Assembly (NCBI GenBank): GCA_025201805.1
Contig: MU619266.1
Coordinates: 210,381-274,380, forward strand
Source: Parasitella parasitica
Taxonomy: Eukaryota > Mucoromycota > Mucoromycetes > Mucorales > Mucoraceae
Length of the DNA stretch: 64,000 bases
Reading direction: 5' to 3'
In this document: piece by piece, positions 1 through 10,082 of the stretch
How the letters are laid out: each line of letters begins with the position of its first letter
Numbering within the stretch: position 1 is the first letter of the stretch
The notes under the pieces: generated by a model
The model's input: only the letters and a program-made list of their open reading frames with translations
Database searches by the model: none
Told to the model about the DNA's origin: nothing
Program-made: the position numbers and the translations under genes

Positions 1-1891
1 GTACCTAGCCTAGCGATCTCACGCTCCGATTTTGAAAAATACTTTTCCGAAAAAAAGTCAAAAAAGTCGTTTACCTTCACTGGTGTCGACTTGAAAAGTA
101 TAAAAACTCTCTCTAAGCCATGTAAATATGTAATCAAAAGGTGCCTTATCGTCTAATGCATTACTTTGGATTACTTGTTTTTGTGTTTGAGATCGCTAAA
201 CATTGTTTTCTCACAGTTTTTGTCTTTTTCTGACAATAACACACTGCAGTTCGCGTAGGCCGCAAAGAAAAAAAAAAATCAGGCGCCTAGAACCTACGCT
301 GGCTTTGCAAAGATGCACACTTTTGAACCATTCCAATATTATGGAAAAGATGGCACAAATTTGACTAGCTGTTTTACCGTGCAACTGGATACAGAGAACC
401 CAGCTTGGTATTTGTCTTACAAGACCTTCTACACAAGAAGACGCCAGTCCAGCTGAAGGTATAAGAAAATATCAGAGAAAAAGAAACAATCTGCCATCAG
501 GATAGCACACCCATTCATACTTGCTCTCCGTATCTGAATCCAATTAAAGGTTTTTGATCCAAAGTCAACAGACACACTTACACCCAGAATTACAGATGTT
601 TGTCAATGGACCACCGCAAACTTCTTTAAAGACTATCTTGAGCTTAAAGATATGATATAGATAGCTTATTTCACAACATATTATCTTTGTATTTTCACTA
701 TGAATGAAACAAAGCAACTGCTCATTTTCTCTAAATATGGAAATCCCCACTTGAAATCTTTTTAGGGGGGACATTTCTCTTCTCTCAGAAACTTCTTGGC
801 TTTTATCAGAAATAAAAGGTTTGTTACCAGAAACCCTAATATATAATCACAATCACTATGATCTTTATCATTTACTTGAAATTTTTTTCCCAGAAACTGC
901 AAAATGACAGTACATGTAAACATGACGGTTTACCAAATGCGTTAAATCATCAATAATCTAACATTATTTTGTAGGAAATAGCCTTTTTTTTTTTTTTTTA
1001 CGCTAAATGATTGCTAAAAATCAAGGCTTACAACCAAGTGTTATCCTCATGATGGCACTGGAGAATGCATTGTTGAGAGAATACGACATTTTGTAATCAC
1101 CAAATGTGCTTGCTCTTCATAAATTTGATAAAAGTGGTGCTTTCTCCACTCGATTCAAGTGCTTAAAACCACAACAGATCAGAATTTCATCCTGGCAAAG
1201 GGTCTCGAAGTGTCTAAATATTCTGGTTTAGTTTTGTAAGAAAGCCTTGAAATGCCTTGATTGGGCGAGAATGTCAGTTGACTAGAAAGTGATCGAATTT
1301 GTGGAACAAAGGGAAATCTCTTGAAACGCATATTATATGGCATTTCCAGCATTTGGAGCTGGGGATTTCTATGAATCCTCAATTATATCATATAAGCTCA
1401 CCAAAATACCAAGTGTGAAAAGCTGAAAAAAAAAAAAAAGAAGAAGCAAACGTACGCAATTATAGAAAAGAGGGCATTATGACACACAAGGAAAAAACGT
1501 GTGTCAAAAGGTTATCCGATTCCGTCCGCATGAATCATCCACAAGGGTTTTGTGATGGTTACATTTGACGGGAAACCATCATTGGAGACTTTTGTTTAGA
1601 AGAAGTCAAAAAGACTTGTGTGTCTCTTGGAAATCTCCTGGCTTTCTAGGACAAGGCAGCAAAATCATTTCATTCAAATGTTGCAAGGATGTTAATCCTG
1701 GTAATCCAAATCGTGTAACAGGCTGCTGAATGGCCGACATCGAGGGTTTCACTTGCTTCAACGACATTGATTTTAATAAAAACCCAGCATCCTCCAATGT
1801 TGCAAAAATAGGTATCATGTATAAAAGAAAAAAAAAAAAAGTTTTCAATTAGAAAACAACTTGTTCTTTCCTTTTTTGAATCAATACTAAA
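1..1891. other. Intergenic region without a confident gene
   Basis: No convincing gene is seen. A 47-codon open frame on the plus strand (313-456, starting MHTFEPFQYYGKDG) has a protein-like composition and is followed by a possible GTATAAG donor; it may be an exon or gene remnant. On the minus strand an 80-codon frame (1606-1848) begins with a hydrophobic stretch, but that stretch is largely encoded by a poly-T run. Poly-A/T tracts of 10-15 bases are scattered through the region. Confidence 0.3.
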
Positions 1892-2934
1892 ATGTTTAGA
1901 AAAGCTAAAAAATTGTCGAAAAGACTCGGCCTAAACAAAGACAGCTGCACCGCAGGAAGTGGATTTACAATGAACAACAACAAAGATGTGTCAAAAACCT
2001 ACGTCTCAGATGAAAATCCATCTGAAAAGCAACAAAGCCAACGCAAGCAACAGTCTCTTCCTTCTCCACAGTTTACATTGAACATTGATAGAGTCAGTAC
2101 TCGTGGAAGCGCCGCCAATAGTGATCTGGTGGATGATGATTCTACAAGCTCAAAGAGCACGGAAAGCGAGGAGCTCAAACTATCGCCGCAAGCAAGACCC
2201 ATCTTGGGTAAATGCCAAACTGCGCCGAATGCTCAAAGCCTATACGACACATCTCCCAATTCATTACAGCGCCAACTTAGTATGATGGATACCGGTAATC
2301 TAGATCTTTTATTATCTATGGAAACCCAGGCGAGATTAGAAGACCAAGCAAAAAGAGAAAAAGAACAGCAGCAGCAGCAATTGCTGGAACATGATAATAT
2401 GTTGGCTCCTCGTCCTACTCGGATCAAATTCGAGCTTCCTGTGACACCACCACGTTCTAGATCTCCAGCAAGGTTAACATATCCAAGAGCTAGGCCCGTC
2501 CGATCTTTACCTGATGAGGGGTTAACTGCAAATACTATGCGACATTCTTTCCCGTCGAGCAATCCCAAGACTCGAAGGGCAGGCTGGAGACATTTATTCA
2601 GCGACCGGGAGGAAGAAGAAGCGAAGCCAGCACCCATACCCATCACAATCGGCACGAGAGTTCGACTAAAGATGAGGCCATTGCCCACTTTTGGCTTTGT
2701 TCGATATATCGGCGCCGTTGGTTTTGGAAGAGGTGAATATATTGGCATTGAACTCGATCATGGAGGTAAAATTGCACCTTATTTCAATTTATGCTTATCG
2801 TGGCTAATATAGAATTTGTGTACTATGTAGTCGGTAACTCTGATGGTAGCGTCGATGGAACCCGATATTTTGAAACAGATCCTCATCGTGGTACATTTGC
2901 CAAACGACATGAACTAGACGCTGTGGCAGAATAA
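1892..2934 (+). CDS. CAP-Gly domain protein (microtubule plus-end binding type)
   Basis: Two exons (1892-2765 and 2831-2934; GTAAAA...TAG intron) give 325 residues. Residues 1-245 are low-complexity, rich in Ser, Gln and basic residues, and include a poly-Gln run near residue 155. The C-terminal ~70 residues form a CAP-Gly domain: GTRVRLK..., then VGFGRGEYIGIELD before the intron and GNSDGSVDGTRYFE after it. CAP-Gly domains bind the EEY/F tails of tubulin and EB1 through a GKNDG groove; here the groove motif reads G-N-S-D-G, so the usual lysine is replaced. Reading through the intron would truncate the domain, which supports splicing. The role in microtubule or dynactin-type function is inferred from the family; no coiled coil is evident, so it is not a classical CLIP-170 or p150Glued. 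Confidence 0.85.
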
Positions 2935-3103
2935 TTTGGTGTTGATTATACTGTATATACCCTCATCACTTTTTTTTTTATCATCTTTATAATAAAGAAA
3001 AAAAAAAGTATAGAATCCCATTTAATTACTAATGAACTTTTTCGAAAATTTACATATTTCAACCGTTAGATATTTTACACTAAAACTATCATTATGAAAT
3101 GTT

Positions 3104-3682
3104 TTACAGCATATTATGTTCGCCTTTGGAATGGGAAGGAGTGTCAGAGTCTTCTGCTGATGAAGACGATGTGAGCTGTGACGATGAGGAAGGTGAAGCA
3201 GGCGTTGGTAATCCTAATTGTTGGCGAAGTTGCTCGTTTTCCTGCTTCATCGTTTGGATGTAGTCAATAGCATATCGTAGCACTTTGGCACGATGGCATT
3301 TTTCACCTCCGCTCTTCTCTTTGGAGCTTCTTGGCACCAGATCAGATAGTTCATTTACAAGCGTATTCTATTAAATTTACATTAAAACCGCATACGCTAC
3401 TACACAGGCATGTTCAAAATATCTTACCAAATTATCTCTTCGTCTTCTTTCAACTCGGTTATGAGTCTCTCGTCTTTGTTTTATACGACTCATGGCTGTG
3501 TCGCTATCAATACTAATTTTGTTTAGGATATTCACACCATGAACAACTAGTTTAGTAGGATGTTTCTCTAATTGGCTCAGTTTGCGCGCCATGGTATCTG
3601 GATTGTATATTTTAATGCGTTCCTGTAGCGGATAAGTCGCTCTGCGCTCTGAGATGGTCATTTTTGGTGGTTCGATAGCCAT
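3104..3682 (-). CDS. bHLH-leucine-zipper transcription factor
   Basis: Exons on the minus strand are 3682-3428 and 3367-3104, joined across a 60-bp intron, giving 172 residues. The intron falls inside the DNA-binding domain. The basic region RRETHNRVERRRRDNL (about residues 70-85) has the His, Glu and Arg positions of class B E-box (CACGTG) binders such as USF, Cbf1 and MITF/TFE. Helix 1 continues as NTLVNELSDLVPRSS, helix 2 as KVLRYAIDYIQTM, followed by a short zipper-like heptad stretch (QENEQLRQQLG) and a Ser-rich tail. An upstream in-frame TTG could extend the frame, but the first ATG gives MAIEPPKM. A TATAAATA box lies 78 bp upstream. The target pathway cannot be read from the sequence; the family often controls metabolism or sterol/phosphate genes. 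Confidence 0.85.
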
Positions 3683-3759
3683 GTTGATCGAGATAAAAAT
3701 CAAAGGTAGAAAATAAAATAGTAGAAAAAGGAGAAAATGAATGTAATGATGAAGATCCT

Positions 3760-3767
3760 TATTTATA
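3760..3767 (-). promoter_or_regulatory. TATA box upstream of the bHLH gene
   Basis: The minus strand reads TATAAATA, 78 bp before the chosen ATG of the bHLH gene. The same octamer sits 50-80 bp before the start of at least three other genes in the window. Confidence 0.5.
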
Positions 3768-4773
3768 ACAAAAGTGTCAGCGCTCTGAGTCTACCGTGGC
3801 AGAAAAGAATGAGGGGAACATGTAAGCAAAATTGCCTCACAATTGCCTCATTAGGAGCCCCACTGTTTTGAGCCCTTTTTCCACTCCTAGAGCAAGCAAA
3901 TGGCAAAATGAGCTTTTAAATCTTTTGACTGGTCACCATCTTTTTTGTATATAGGATACTGTATCTTTAAATCTCTTTGACTATAAATCGTAACAGTTTG
4001 CTGCTAATTGACTCAAAGAACAAGGTTTATGAACGTCATGAGATATGTTTATTGTCTCTAAATAACTCACTGTAACATATTCGATTAGTCCTTATTTGAG
4101 TATTGTATTCGTTGACCAAAAGTATCTCTCCGCTTCTACATTTCATCTGGGAAATATCAGAATTCTATTATATTCGCATCATAAAAATACCGTTCTTGAC
4201 TTTAATGTCTTTACTTGTTGGAACAAAGCGTTCATCCTACCGTATAATATCCAGCGCTGCCCCCCCCCCCTTTTTTTTTTTTACGTACATGCTTGTTTAT
4301 TTTGTTGAATTGTTATGCATGCTGCCAATCATTCTCATTTAATTGTGCAAAGCATGCCAAGTATTATAGTTTTCGAAAAAAAAAAAAAAAAAAAAGGTAT
4401 ATAAAACCTTGTCTAGGTTTTTACGTCAATCGAATTTCACAAGAATTTACCTACTATCAGTGATAGATACTGCTATTTCCAGACCACATTCAAAAAACAG
4501 AGCTGTAGGCCCAGAAAGTATCATTCAATATCCTAAACGTGTAAAAAGCACATGGTGTCTATATGGTACTACTTAGTTTGGTGGATAAGGAATGGATTTT
4601 GTAAGAGCCATTTTCTATAAATTTTTGTAAACGATTTTCGATCTACCGTAAATCGATCACCATAGAGCAGCATTTCAATGTATACAAATCGAGACCTTTT
4701 TGAAACATTTATGAGTGCGATATTACAGATGATAGAGGAGTAGATGCTTTTATTTACAATGCGCTGATATTTT
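3768..4773. other. Intergenic region with mononucleotide runs
   Basis: No convincing gene. It carries a C-run followed directly by a T-run (about 4260-4282), a long A-run (about 4377-4395) and a plus-strand TATATAAAA at about 4398 with no long ORF after it, which could mark an untranslated transcript. Confidence 0.3.
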
Positions 4774-5585
4774 TCATAATCGTGTTTCTTTCAAGTGAAA
4801 TTCATTCATCACAGCTATCAAATCCTCAGTCGGTATGGAATTTACTGTTGCGATGCTCTATAAAGCCAGCTCATTCAGTTGATAATCATGATAGTTGCAA
4901 GTATGTAGATTACCTTTGTAAACTGATCAATAGACAAATCTATTTTCATCGCTTTGTCTTGTTTCTCTCTAATCCTCTTTCTGATTTCATTCATCAGTTT
5001 ATAATTTTCTTCTGTAATCTAGATGCTATCATGTCAATGTTTCGCTGGTTGTACCCATGTGTTTACTCACATCATCCAGCATCTTTTGCAAACGTATCAA
5101 TTCATTCTTCTGTGCTTTGTACACAGTGCCTATTGACACTTGACTTGGTGTCAGTAGTAAATGTGTGCTCACTCGTTCTCTTTTTTCAGCGTCTGCTAGC
5201 ATTCGATCCAACTTATTTTGTTTTTCGACTAGATTTGTCTCTTCAACGATTTGGCGTACGCCTTTCTATGAGAATTTGTTACGATTTGGACGTTCTTTGT
5301 GTCAAAAGTACCTTCAGATTGTGATCCATGTATGCTTCGCCCTGCACATAACATTCGTCAATAGCTTCCGTACTTTCTGGCATAACCGCCACAAACATTT
5401 TCTTCATATCAGGCAGACTATTGTTATCCAAGCAAAGATTAGGGGCTTTGATTTCACACCCAAGTAATGCTCTGTACATACATTGCTGCTCTTACACTCC
5501 CACTTACATATTTACGCAGTAGAATCTTGAGTTTGTCTGCTGATTCTCCAGCTATGAGAGTTTCATGATCTTCTTCATTACTCAT
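4774..5585 (-). CDS. Probable Nnf1/PMF1-like subunit of the Mis12 (MIND) kinetochore complex
   Basis: Five exons can be joined in one frame on the minus strand: 5585-5482, 5417-5312, 5265-5071, 5018-4914 and 4857-4774, giving 197 residues. The first junction is the least certain, because a GTATGT donor with a TAG acceptor and a GTGTAAG/AAAG pair both keep frame; in-frame ATGs further upstream (up to 5678) are possible starts. The protein is small and mostly helical. An N-terminal segment around DKLKILLRKYV and PESTEAIDECYVQ is followed by IVEETNLVEKQNKLDRMLADAEKR and a long C-terminal coiled coil (YKAQKNELIRLQKMLDD, ITEENYKLMNEIRKRI). This order and the 'EE.N..E+.N.LD.++A+A..R' pattern resemble Nnf1/PMF1, which joins Mis12, Dsn1 and Nsl1 to link centromeres to Ndc80. 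The assignment is by pattern only; another coiled-coil kinetochore protein is possible. Confidence 0.5.
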
Positions 5586-5837
5586 ACGTGCGACTGACCG
5601 TTTCAATGATAACAAAGAAACCCAAGAAAGGGAGTGCATAGTGACGTGAAGGTCCATTGCGGTTGATATATCATCCACCCCTCATTCTCTTTGCAAGTGA
5701 CATCACCCTATATGTATTTTGAGAAATCCCCAGCTTTTCTTGTTTTGTTTCTTCAACCTTTCAAAAAGGTAATTGTAATTTGTTCTTGATTCGATCGATT
5801 AAATTCACATATACTTTGATAGTCCTTATATTAAATC

Positions 5838-6546
5838 ATGTCTTGGAACTCTAAAACTTGGTCTTGGGTCAAGAAATACTTTTCTGTCGTAAGAAAATTA
5901 CAATGTTACGAAATGCTAAATACACATCATTGACTTTTTTTTTTTTTTCCCAATAGAACCCTTTATCAACTGATGGTATGCCTGTTGTAGGGAAATTCCG
6001 TACACCTGCCCCAGCGTAAGGCATTTACTCATTGAATGTATCATAAAGTGCTAATTTGATCTGCTGCAGCTCTCGCCCTGAAAAGTACACCTATCCTAAG
6101 TCATCTGCTTCCAAGATTCACGACAATTACTACTTCAATCGTGACACTCGCAGAAACTTCCCTAGACTTGCTGTATACACTCAACAAGATGTTGCTCTTC
6201 TTCTTGATGGTGCTGCCGTTAAACCAAGGTTCGATCTCATTTCCTCCCTTAATGCTTGTATACGATATTAACCCTTCATTAGCCTCTCTGCCAAAGATGC
6301 TTCTGAACAAGTTGTTGCACAGAATGCCGAAACCAAGCCTCTCGCTGACATCCTGAACTCTCAGAAGCTTTATTCCAAAGACAAGTTTGCTCCTGCCCCT
6401 AGATTTGGCCGCCAAGTCAACTGGAAGATCTCTGATGATTTCATCCCTCCTAATGACGGTAAGAGTTGATGGATAATTTGATGAGATGGATATACTAATA
6501 TTTTTATACAGGCTCATACTTCCCTATGATAGTCATTACCGACTAA
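5838..6546 (+). CDS. Small protein resembling a fungal complex I accessory subunit (about 21 kDa type)
   Basis: Five exons (5838-5888, 5957-6015, 6070-6228, 6283-6458, 6512-6546) join to 159 residues; all introns are GT-AG and 52-68 bp. The start MSWNSKTWSWVKKYFSV is Trp- and basic-rich, followed by NPLSTDGMPVVGKFRTPAPA, a region rich in Tyr, Arg and Asn (KIHDNYYFNRDTRRNFP), and a C-terminus RFGRQVNWKISDDFIPPNDG. No catalytic motif and no membrane segment are visible. The overall look resembles fungal NADH:ubiquinone oxidoreductase accessory subunits of the 21.3-kDa class, which would place it in the mitochondrial inner-membrane complex I. That family name is from memory of its style and was not verified; treat the function as tentative, but the gene structure as well supported. 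Confidence 0.6.
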
Positions 6547-7157
6547 ATTATTATACAACTATACACTGATACATCTACATATATAAAAAAAAAGAGGAAA
6601 TAAATCCGATACTATCGACAAAAAATAACATTCACAACAGCCTGCAATTGATTGATGGGCGTTGGTAAGTGTAAGAATCAAAGATTGGGAGGGAATTATA
6701 ATCGATATCTTTGTACTATCAAAGTGATATTCTCGATGATTTTGTATTTACGGTGGGAAACGACTTTTCTTTTTTCTTTTTGAGAATCCACTCTTGGGAT
6801 ATTTATACGGTATATTTCGTTCTTGACATGATATACATTAAATGATGCCTGGATAGATTTTGGATCATCCTTGGTTAAGGATGAAGAGGGGAAAATGTCA
6901 AGTACGAAATAACAATTGGAAGTCTACGCCATTGAGATTTAGTTTAATCAATTAATTCAGTAATCAACATCTTAAATACTTCCATTATGCACATTAAACA
7001 TTCATCTGTTTGATGAATGACGGCCTTTTACAAAAGCAGAAATTTTTGAGAGAGGGGGGCAAAAAAAAAAAAATCATCACCCACCCGAATTTTAACGAAA
7101 GAGGGGCAAAGAATTATAAATCAACTTTTTTCTTCTACGCATTTCTTATAAATTGTC
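6547..7157. other. Intergenic region, nothing recognised
   Basis: About 610 bp of AT-rich DNA between two plus-strand genes. Only short frames and a possible TTATAAAT box about 40 bp before the next ATG are visible. Confidence 0.4.
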
Positions 7158-8360
7158 ATGAGCGAAACAATCGCTGCATCGAGCAGAGGCAAATCTGAAG
7201 CCAATTACGTAGAGAGACAAGCGCAAATGTCAGCAGCAACAAGCTCAATCACTGGATCATCCTCGTTTGAAAAGATCGTTTCGGCCTGCACGGGTGCTGT
7301 TATAACAATGTCATTTAGTAAGTAGTCCAAAGCTGAATGTCTATAGAAAGCATTCATTGATATCTGGGTTTAGTGAATCCACTGGACGTTGTAAAAACTC
7401 GTCTTCAAGAGACGTCGAAAAGTGGAACCAGACAGTATACCGGAACAATTGTTAGTATTACAAAATGAGTCATATTTATACATCAACACTAAAAGAGGTG
7501 AAACAGGATGCACTTTCAAAGATATTCAGAAACGAAGGAACTTTTGCTTTATGGAGAGGATTGACGCCTGGTTTAGCAATGGCATTACCATCGACAGCCA
7601 TCTACTTTGTGGGGTACGATTACATACGAGATCACACTAGAAATTCGCAATTTGCCAATACTGCGCTAGACAATTACTCGCCGTTGTGGGCAGGTGGACT
7701 AGCTAGAAGTGAGTATTTGAGTTGATTGAATGCTATGCAGGTTTACTGATGCTATTTATGCTATAGCTATGGCAGCTTTAGTAGTATCACCACTCGAACT
7801 CTTTCGAACTCGCATGCAGTCAGCCGAGGGTATAAATGGGTTTTCAGGTAATTTGTGTATGATCCTTTGATACACTCAATCGCTGATCGTGTCAACATCA
7901 TACAGACGTTTGGAGGGGAGTGACAAGAATGGTTCAGAGGGAAGGGCCGCAGGCCCTGTGGCGAGGACTTTTGCCTACAATGTTGAGAGATGTGCCGTTT
8001 TCAGCAATTTACTGGATGGGATATGAAAAGATTAAACACAGATTGCAAACGCACCATGGATTATCACACTTTCAGACATCGTTTATTGCAGGTGCATCAT
8101 CAGGCATGTTTGCAGCTGTTTTGACGACGCCATTTGACGTTGTCAAGACACAACGACAAGTCAGCTCAGATGCAGAAGAAGCAAGACTGGGGCGTATTTT
8201 AAGAAATATACTACAGAAGGATGGCACATCTGGGTATTTTAGAGGCGTTGTGCCTCGAGTTGCAAAAGTCGCACCAGCATGTGCAATCATGATATCCAGC
8301 TACGAAATGGGGAAGCATTTCTTTGCTAATCGTAAATCACAACAACGCACGCTTGCGTAA
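7158..8360 (+). CDS. MTM1: Mitochondrial carrier, Mtm1/SLC25A39-SLC25A40 type
   Basis: Five exons (7158-7317, 7374-7450, 7498-7708, 7767-7847, 7906-8360) give 327 residues. Three solute-carrier repeats are present, with signatures NPLDVVKTRLQ (after an N-terminal Ser-rich leader), SPLELFRTRMQ and TPFDVVKTQRQ, each starting an odd-numbered helix, plus ALWRGL motifs on the matrix side. The closest family by motif and length is yeast Mtm1 and animal SLC25A39/40, which carry glutathione into the matrix and affect manganese and iron-sulfur homeostasis. Inserted in the inner membrane with six helices. Some introns would be misread easily: the second uses a GTTAGT donor. The gene is tail-to-tail with the Lrp1 gene, with 87 bp between stop codons. 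Confidence 0.85.
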
Positions 8361-8447
8361 AATTGTATATATATATAGAGAATTATCCTTATTTCCTTTT
8401 GTTTATTCGTAAATTTATAAATAGATGTAATCTTCGACTTATGACTT

Positions 8448-9195
8448 TTAGCTTTTGTTCTTTTTCTTCGATCCTACATACACAGATGTTTATTAGCTGA
8501 AAATCACATTTACAAACATGAGGAAACTCACTTGAATGATTGCTGAATGCATCTTTTCTCTTGGTGTTTCCTTCATCTTTTTCGTCCTCATCCGATGAAA
8601 TAGACACAACTTCTTCTAATTTTCTCTTTTTCTCTTGGGTTGCTTTGTCGCTTTCAGCTTTTCCTTCATTGATGGCACTCTTAATGAATCTAGCAGCTGC
8701 ATCTTTATCCACTCGCATTGTTGCTATATGATAAAATACATGTCAATCTCAGCATTCAGGCATAGGATTTATATGGTCTTACGTTTAGCTTCTTTTCCTT
8801 GGGCCTTTTTCAGTTTTTGAATATATTGTTGAACACGGATCTGAATGCATGCATCTTGGTTGGTGGGCTCAACTTTCAATGTGTCTATAGACTTACCAAT
8901 TCACTCATCACTTCATGTTTCTGAGGATCTGAACCCTGTGTCTTTAGATAAACTATATACACTGTTAAAAAATGAATCATTAGGCTATGAAAAGGTGCTG
9001 CTTACTGTAATATAGAGTATTCAAACTATACGATAGTAGCACTTCTAGTTCGTAACGCTGATTAACGGGCAATTTACTATATACATCACTAATGGGCCTA
9101 GATAGCATGGGTTCTAGATGCTTCTTTACAACCTGAAGACGTGCTTTCAAGGCACGCACAGCCTTCTTGGGGATGTCTATCGAGGGTGCTTCCAT
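8448..9195 (-). CDS. LRP1: Exosome cofactor Lrp1/Rrp47 (C1D family)
   Basis: Five exons on the minus strand (9195-9006, 8952-8897, 8840-8783, 8723-8532, 8473-8448) give 173 residues. The N-terminal Sas10/Utp3/C1D domain shows VYSKLPVNQRYELEVLLSY and SLNTLYYIYLKTQGSDPQKH; a helix with RVQQYIQKLKKAQGK follows, then RVDKDAAARFIKSAI, an acidic Ser/Asp stretch (SISSDEDEKDE), and a lysine-rich C-terminus (SRSKKKNKS). Lrp1/C1D binds Rrp6 and RNA and assists the nuclear exosome in trimming 5.8S rRNA, snoRNA and snRNA ends. Exons are small (26-192 bp). An AG just before the chosen acceptor at the second exon would add residues inside the conserved YYIYLKTQG, so the second AG was preferred. Confidence 0.85.
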
Positions 9196-9543
9196 GTTTA
9201 ACTAGTCGAGAACTTGGTAATGCAATACAGAATCAAAATATTTTTTCCATCTTTGATAGAGGCAAAGGAGTCACAGTAGATCCATTAGTTGAATCAAAGA
9301 AGCACAAAAGTAAACACCAATGGAGCTGCTTGGTCAGACACATGATAAAAGAATTCCTCCAACATCTCTGTTAATTTCCTGTACCTTCTACTGACTTGCG
9401 GCTATAGTTATTTGAATGAGGTCTGTCTAGACATAGAGTCGAAAATGCAAGAGTGAAAAGAGATTCATTTTTCTTTCGCATCATGCAACTCAATCAAAAC
9501 AGTTTTGTTTTTGTTTTTTCTTTTGGACTCTCGATCAAGTGTT

Positions 9544-9696
9544 TTAGAAAATATCGATAAAAAGTGCAGGCCTGTCGCTAACGTTAAACTCACAGAGATT
9601 GCTGGAGGTTGTGTCACTCTTTGGTACTGTTAGTCCCTCCTCTAGAATCGTTCGAGTGAACCGCTGAATTTGATCCTGTGTGTACTTTTTATACAT
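9544..9696 (-). pseudogene. Possible N-terminal (helix-turn-helix) remnant of a transposase
   Basis: A 50-codon minus-strand frame begins MYKKYTQDQIQRFTRTILEE and continues GLTVPKS, then EFNVSDRP. The pattern 'Y(T/S).(D/E)QI..F....EEGL+VP+' followed by 'EFN.SD' recalls the N-terminal HTH region of IS630/Tc1-like transposases common in Mucoromycota. Nothing downstream continues it, and the frame ends in a stop. The call is by resemblance only. Confidence 0.3.
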
Positions 9697-10000
9697 CACA
9701 AGTAACTTTCTAGATTATCTCCTCCACTTCAGATGACTGAAGCTTAGCAATGGGATTTTAGTCTATGCTGTCCAACATCTGGATTTCTCCATACTGAATA
9801 CGCTTTTGAAATCCTTTCCATCAAAGTTTTCATCATCTTCTAAAAAAAATAAAAATAAAAGGCTTCTCAAATGTGTTGCAGTGAGTAAAATACATTGCAC
9901 GAAAAAACGAATTTATCCTTATTAAAATGTATGAAAATTCCATTTGCAATGGATTGTTTGAAACAGGTGTATGTAGATTCAAGAAGGGCAATCAGAATAC

Positions 10001-10010
10001 TATATAAATA
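10001..10010 (+). promoter_or_regulatory. TATA box of the TPX2-like gene
   Basis: TATATAAATA lies 73 bp before the start codon of the next gene, the same distance and core as the other TATAAATA boxes in this window. Confidence 0.5.
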
Positions 10011-10082
10011 CAGCGCAGTTTCTATTGAACGATTTGCACGCTTTTCTTCCCTGTACACACAACTCTTGAGAGCTATTCAAAC

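Larger units (their letters stand above)
9196..10082. other. Intergenic region with a transposase-like remnant
   Basis: Apart from the minus-strand remnant at 9544-9696 (listed separately) and the promoter of the next gene, no gene is recognised. Confidence 0.35.

Noticed and set aside
4256-4284. C-run followed by T-run, and other homopolymer or (TA)n and (GT)n tracts (12072, 13481, 36174, 51220)
   Set aside because: Simple microsatellites common in AT-rich fungal DNA, with no repeat-spacer structure; no CRISPR array or telomere-like repeat is present.
4454-4467. CTATCAGTGATAGA, resembling the core of a bacterial tet operator
   Set aside because: A short palindrome in AT-rich intergenic fungal DNA; only the core matches, there is one copy, and no vector sequence surrounds it. 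Chance is the simplest explanation.
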